A stretch of 8,878 nt of DNA, taken from positions 1 to 8,878 of the forward strand of contig JAVBYA010000115.1 of the NCBI GenBank assembly GCA_030824295.1, given 5' to 3'. The translations under genes and the position numbers were made by a program. A model generated the notes under the pieces. The model was not told where the DNA came from and made no database searches. It saw nothing but the letters and a program-made list of their open reading frames with translations. The DNA comes from Bacteroidota bacterium. GTDB taxonomy: Bacteria; Bacteroidota; Ignavibacteria; UBA10030; UBA8401. This document shows positions 6,398 through 8,878 of this stretch, in pieces (position 1 is the first letter of the stretch; each line of letters starts with the position of its first letter).

Positions 6398-7479
6398 AGA
6401 TCGTCGACCGGTACATCCTCAAGCAGTTTATCACCACGACCGTGTTCGGGCTGATCACGTTCATGGCCATCTTCGTGATCATCGACCTGATGGAGAATCT
6501 GGACGATTTCCTGGACAACAATGTGGCGAACGGCATCATCCTGCAGTATTACATCTCGTTCCTGCCGGAGATCGTGAAGCTGATGACGCCTGTGGCCGTT
6601 CTGCTGGCGAGTCTGTTCACCACCGGGAAACTTGCCGCCAACAACGAACTGACCGCCTTAAAGGCCGGAGGGATGAGCATCTACCGCTACATGTTCCCGC
6701 TGATCATCGTTGCCTTCCTCGTGAGCGGCCTCTCGGTCTACTTCAACGGCTGGGTGGTGCCGTACGCGAACCAGCAGAAATTCTCCATCGAACGGCGGTA
6801 TCTGAACAAGAACATCGAGTCATCGGTCCGGACGAACATCTATCTGCAGGACGGGAAGAAGCGCATCATCTACATTGCGTACTACGACCGCATGAGGAAC
6901 ATCGGTACCCGGACCAGCATCCAGGAATTCACAGACTCGACACTGATCAGCATCGCACGACGGTGGGACGGGCTGCAGTTCTCGTACGATACCGTGGCAG
7001 GCGTATGGTCCATGGGGATCGGCAAACAGCGGACGATGACCGCTGCGGGAGAAGAGATGGTGAACTTCGACGCGTACACCTTCCGGGACCTGACGTTCGC
7101 GCCGAAGGATATCGTGAAGAAAGTGGAGCGCCCGGAGGAGATGAACTATACGGAACTGGGGGAATTCATCGTCCGTCAACAGAGCAGCGGCAACGACGCG
7201 GCGCGGTGGATCGTGGACTATCACAATAAAGTGGCATTCCCCTTCGCCAGCGTCATCGTGGTCCTGTTCGGCATCCCGTTCTCCTTCGGGAAACGGAAAG
7301 GAGGCATCGCAGTCCAGGTGGGCATCTCTGCTGCGGTCGTCTTCATCTACATGGTATTCATGAAGATCAGCAATGTGTTCGGCTACAACGGGGATCTCGA
7401 TCCGTTCTTAACAGCATGGCTCGCGAACATCATTTTCTTTGCGGCGGGAGTGGTGAATATCTTGAGAGTGAACAAGTAG
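6394..7479 (+). CDS. lptG: LPS export ABC transporter permease, LptG-type
   Basis: Second permease subunit of the LptB2FG transporter in the inner membrane. The 361 residues match the usual LptG length. The N-terminus MKIVDRYILKQFITTTVFGL, followed by IDLMENLDDFLD (30-41), is typical of LptG. Membrane helices lie near 13-32, 58-78 and 100-118, then 281-299, 307-327 and 338-357, with the periplasmic jellyroll between about 120 and 245. ELTALKAGGMSIYRYMFP (85-102) is the LptB-contacting coupling helix and FGKRKGG (298-304) the loop after helix 4. I chose the GTG at 6394 rather than an ATG 15 codons upstream inside lptF: it gives the family N-terminus, has AAAGGA eight nt before it, and makes a 4-nt GTGA overlap with the lptF stop, so the two subunits should be translated together. 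The upstream ATG would add an unconserved tail. Confidence 0.92.
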   Translation: MKIVDRYILKQFITTTVFGLITFMAIFVIIDLMENLDDFLDNNVANGIILQYYISFLPEIVKLMTPVAVLLASLFTTGKLAANNELTALKAGGMSIYRYMFPLIIVAFLVSGLSVYFNGWVVPYANQQKFSIERRYLNKNIESSVRTNIYLQDGKKRIIYIAYYDRMRNIGTRTSIQEFTDSTLISIARRWDGLQFSYDTVAGVWSMGIGKQRTMTAAGEEMVNFDAYTFRDLTFAPKDIVKKVERPEEMNYTELGEFIVRQQSSGNDAARWIVDYHNKVAFPFASVIVVLFGIPFSFGKRKGGIAVQVGISAAVVFIYMVFMKISNVFGYNGDLDPFLTAWLANIIFFAAGVVNILRVNK

Positions 7480-7497
7480 CAGAAAAAAACCAGAGAG

Positions 7498-7532
7498 ATT
7501 GATTCATTGAAACATTGTATCATTGAATCAAT
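7498..7532. repeat. Repeat block 1: four tandem 8-mers forming an inverted repeat
   Basis: Units ATTGATTC, ATTGAAAC, ATTGTATC and ATTGAATC followed by AAT. The outer 13 nt on each side (7498-7510 and 7520-7532) are inverted repeats matching at 12 of 13 positions around a 9-nt centre containing CATTG. It lies 18 nt after the lptG stop. The stem is AT-rich and no T-run follows, so it is a poor canonical terminator, although its place between convergent genes suits a two-way stop. Confidence 0.85.
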
Positions 7533-7533
7533 A

Positions 7534-7567
7534 AGCAAGAGAAAATGAGGAGCAAGAAGAAATGAGA
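7534..7567. repeat. Tandem 17-bp purine-rich direct repeat
   Basis: AGCAAGAGAAAATGAGG (7534-7550) is followed directly by AGCAAGAAGAAATGAGA (7551-7567); 14 of 17 positions match. The top strand is almost wholly purine. It fills the gap between the two ATTGANTC blocks. No start, stop or gene context gives it a coding role. Confidence 0.75.
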
Positions 7568-7570
7568 GAA

Positions 7571-7605
7571 ATTGAATCAATGATCCATTGACTCATTGAT
7601 TCAAT
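7571..7605. repeat. Repeat block 2: four tandem 8-mers forming a perfect 13-bp inverted repeat
   Basis: Units ATTGAATC, AATGATCC, ATTGACTC and ATTGATTC followed by AAT. ATTGAATCAATGA (7571-7583) and TCATTGATTCAAT (7593-7605) are perfect inverted repeats around a 9-nt centre that again contains CATTG. It has the same 35-bp length and architecture as block 1 (28 of 35 positions identical), starts 73 bp after it, and lies 36 nt beyond the stop of the converging minus-strand gene. Confidence 0.88.
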
Positions 7606-7641
7606 AACGATATACAAATCTTGATACTGAGATCGTTAATG

Positions 7642-8529
7642 TTAGAATCCTACGGAAAGAGAGAGTTGTGAGTAGAGCCGCTCTCCTTCCGGCGAGTGGA
7701 CAGGTGAGAGTTTGAGGTCTGCTGTGATCGTGCTGTTATAACTTTTTGTGGCGATGAATGCATCAATGGCGCTGACCGCATGGTTCACCACCAAAGCGCT
7801 CAGAGCGAAACTCGCGGCATAGTAATAATCGTTAGCCTTCCCCCGCTCTGCCGCATAATTCTTGATCTGCTGATCCGCCGTATAGTTATTGAAGTAATCC
7901 CTGCCGTCCGACACCGGAACACCGTTCGCATCGACCGGATAGGTGTCCCACCCGAATTTGAACTGATAGTATTTCCCGATGAGCTCGTAGTACTGCTGGT
8001 CGCCGAACGGCGGCAGTGTATGCGAGAATCCGAACTTCCCGGACGCCGGAGCACTCTCCCATTCGTTGATCTGAGAATAATCACGGTCCCGAACGCGGGC
8101 AAGGTCGATGGTGCGGACCGGGCCGTAATCGCTCGTGCCGTACGTGTTGATCCACCGCGCATACCGTTCGGCGCTCCAATGCGCCTCGGCGTACTTCTGA
8201 AATTCCGCGGTCTTATCATCCCCGCTCTTCTCGCTGATGAGCGCATAGACGATGAACGCCACTTCAGCACCGAAATAGACCGCCGCCCGCGTATAATTTT
8301 CCGTCCGATATTGCCCAGCACCCGGCACCGCCAAGGATAAGAGTCCGTTCGTGAGCGGGTCCTGTTTCTCCCGCGGTTCCACAACGACCACCGATGTTGC
8401 GGTGACGGTCTGCTGCGGGACCTCCTTCACCACATCCAGACGGAAATTCCCGGTCAACGCCGGTTCCCCTGCCTGAGCAAAAATGGTCGCTGCAATGAAC
8501 ACCATTGCAATGGAAGTTCTATAACCCAT
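7642..8529 (-). CDS. Exported DUF5683-like protein of unknown function
   Basis: A 295-residue protein with a signal peptide (MGYRTSIAMVFIAATIFAQA, likely cut after AQA), so it acts in the envelope. Residues ~60-100 contain LLSLAVPGAGQYRTENYTRA and then a hydrophobic stretch (AVYFGAEVAFIVYALI). Near the C-terminus a second hydrophobic helix reads FALSALVVNHAVSAIDAFI. The paired PGAGQ-Y and hydrophobic-x-N-x-hydrophobic-DAF layout is that of DUF5683-type proteins common in Bacteroidota, but recognition is by pattern only. Between them is a long polar Tyr- and Asp-rich region (~105-235). The protein ends LYSQLSLSVGF, an amphipathic strand with terminal Phe like that of outer-membrane proteins. 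The ATG at 8529 has GAGG seven nt upstream and overlaps the end of the preceding gene by 11 nt, implying coupled translation. The biochemical role is unknown. Confidence 0.75.
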   Translation of the reverse strand: MGYRTSIAMVFIAATIFAQAGEPALTGNFRLDVVKEVPQQTVTATSVVVVEPREKQDPLTNGLLSLAVPGAGQYRTENYTRAAVYFGAEVAFIVYALISEKSGDDKTAEFQKYAEAHWSAERYARWINTYGTSDYGPVRTIDLARVRDRDYSQINEWESAPASGKFGFSHTLPPFGDQQYYELIGKYYQFKFGWDTYPVDANGVPVSDGRDYFNNYTADQQIKNYAAERGKANDYYYAASFALSALVVNHAVSAIDAFIATKSYNSTITADLKLSPVHSPEGERLYSQLSLSVGF

Positions 8530-8878
8530 CGAAGTGCCTCGCCAAACGTTTCATATCATTACTGAAGTCAAAACCGAACAGCACGCCGAAATAAAAGCGC
8601 CATTCCTTCCCATACTGCGCCGTTACATTCCGCCGGCTGTAGGTGAAGGAATCGAGTCCATAGGTGCCGTTCAGGAAGATGCGGGTCGGGAACGCGTACC
8701 AGGAGAATGCATCCACGCGCAGTTCGAAGCCGACGTCCTTCTTGAAATCCTTGATGTCCGGATCGCCGCTCCACGCATTGCCGAAGTCCGCATGGAACTC
8801 GCCGTAAAGCCGGCTGAAGGACATCTGCAGGATGCGGATATCCATATCCTCCCAAATGGGGAACCGGTACGCGACATT
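8519..8878 (-). CDS. C-terminal end of an outer-membrane beta-barrel protein (cut by right window edge)
   Basis: The last 119 codons of a gene whose start lies beyond the window. The frame is open to base 8878, so the internal ATG at 8845 is not the start. The sequence is a series of short amphipathic strands rich in Phe, Tyr and Gly: NVAYRFPIWEDMDIRILQM, LYGEFHADFGNAW, VGFELRVDAFSWYAFPTRIF, GLDSFTY and WRFYFGVLFGFDF. The order YRFP..., FADFGNAW, then strands ending with an aromatic is that of the last barrel strands of Omp85/surface-antigen-type proteins, and of beta-propeller proteins with a barrel tail that I recall from Ignavibacteria-like genomes. The chain continues ~12 residues past the last strand (SNDMKRLARHFDGL), unusual for a BamA-type barrel that normally ends on the strand. 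It overlaps the next gene by 11 nt. Confidence 0.7.
   Translation of the reverse strand, partial: NVAYRFPIWEDMDIRILQMSFSRLYGEFHADFGNAWSGDPDIKDFKKDVGFELRVDAFSWYAFPTRIFLNGTYGLDSFTYSRRNVTAQYGKEWRFYFGVLFGFDFSNDMKRLARHFDGL

Noticed and set aside
7383..7580. Minus-strand open frame of 65 codons over the repeat region
   Set aside because: It overlaps the lptG end and is built from the ATTGANTC repeats (SMIQCFNESI); there is no ribosome site and no coding signature.
7498..7605. CRISPR-like array
   Set aside because: Units are only 8 bp and abut with no spacers; the two 35-bp blocks are separated by a purine-rich direct repeat, and there are no cas genes.

Overview
This window looks like core chromosome of a GC-leaning Gram-negative bacterium, most likely of the Bacteroidota/Chlorobiota/Ignavibacteria group. 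That placement is an inference. It rests on the tandem lptF-lptG pair with a Bacteroidota-style long LptF, a DUF5683-like exported protein, an outer-membrane barrel protein ending as in that group, and promoter-like elements resembling TTG / TAnnTTTG. No phage, transposon, CRISPR, tRNA or rRNA is visible, and every gene reads as intact apart from the two cut by the window edges.

Positions 1-4917 are all minus strand, given here in transcription order. A membrane-anchored diheme cytochrome c (4917-3931) is followed 31 nt later by a cytosolic Gfo/Idh/MocA-family oxidoreductase (3899-2910). After a 72-nt gap comes 6-phosphofructokinase (2837-1737). An 80-nt gap holding a hairpin leads to leucyl/phenylalanyl-tRNA-protein transferase (aat, GTG start, 1656-1048). 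Nine nt on is SAICAR synthase (purC, 1038-148), and an ATGA overlap joins it to the start of a secreted, SurA/parvulin-like protein that runs off the left edge. The last three genes are packed as a translationally coupled run with mixed housekeeping roles: protein N-end tagging, purine synthesis and periplasmic folding.

Positions 4918-5026 form a divergent promoter region. From it lptF (5027-6397) and lptG (6394-7479, GTG start, 4-nt GTGA overlap) run rightwards. They encode the two inner-membrane permease subunits of the LPS export ABC transporter; lptB, lptC and lptA are not here.

Positions 7480-7641 separate convergent genes and carry the most unusual non-coding structure: two 35-bp blocks, each four tandem 8-mers near ATTGANTC that also fold as a 13-bp inverted repeat, flanking a tandem 17-bp purine-rich repeat. 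Beyond it, on the minus strand, are a DUF5683-like exported protein (8529-7642) and, overlapping it by 11 nt, the C-terminal end of an outer-membrane beta-barrel protein entering from the right edge. The right half of the window is therefore mostly envelope biogenesis.

I did not find evidence of a new defence, mobile or biosynthetic system. The points worth a second look are the 7498-7605 repeat cluster, the hairpin abutting the GTG start of aat, the helical extension in LptF, and the pairing of the diheme cytochrome with the oxidoreductase.
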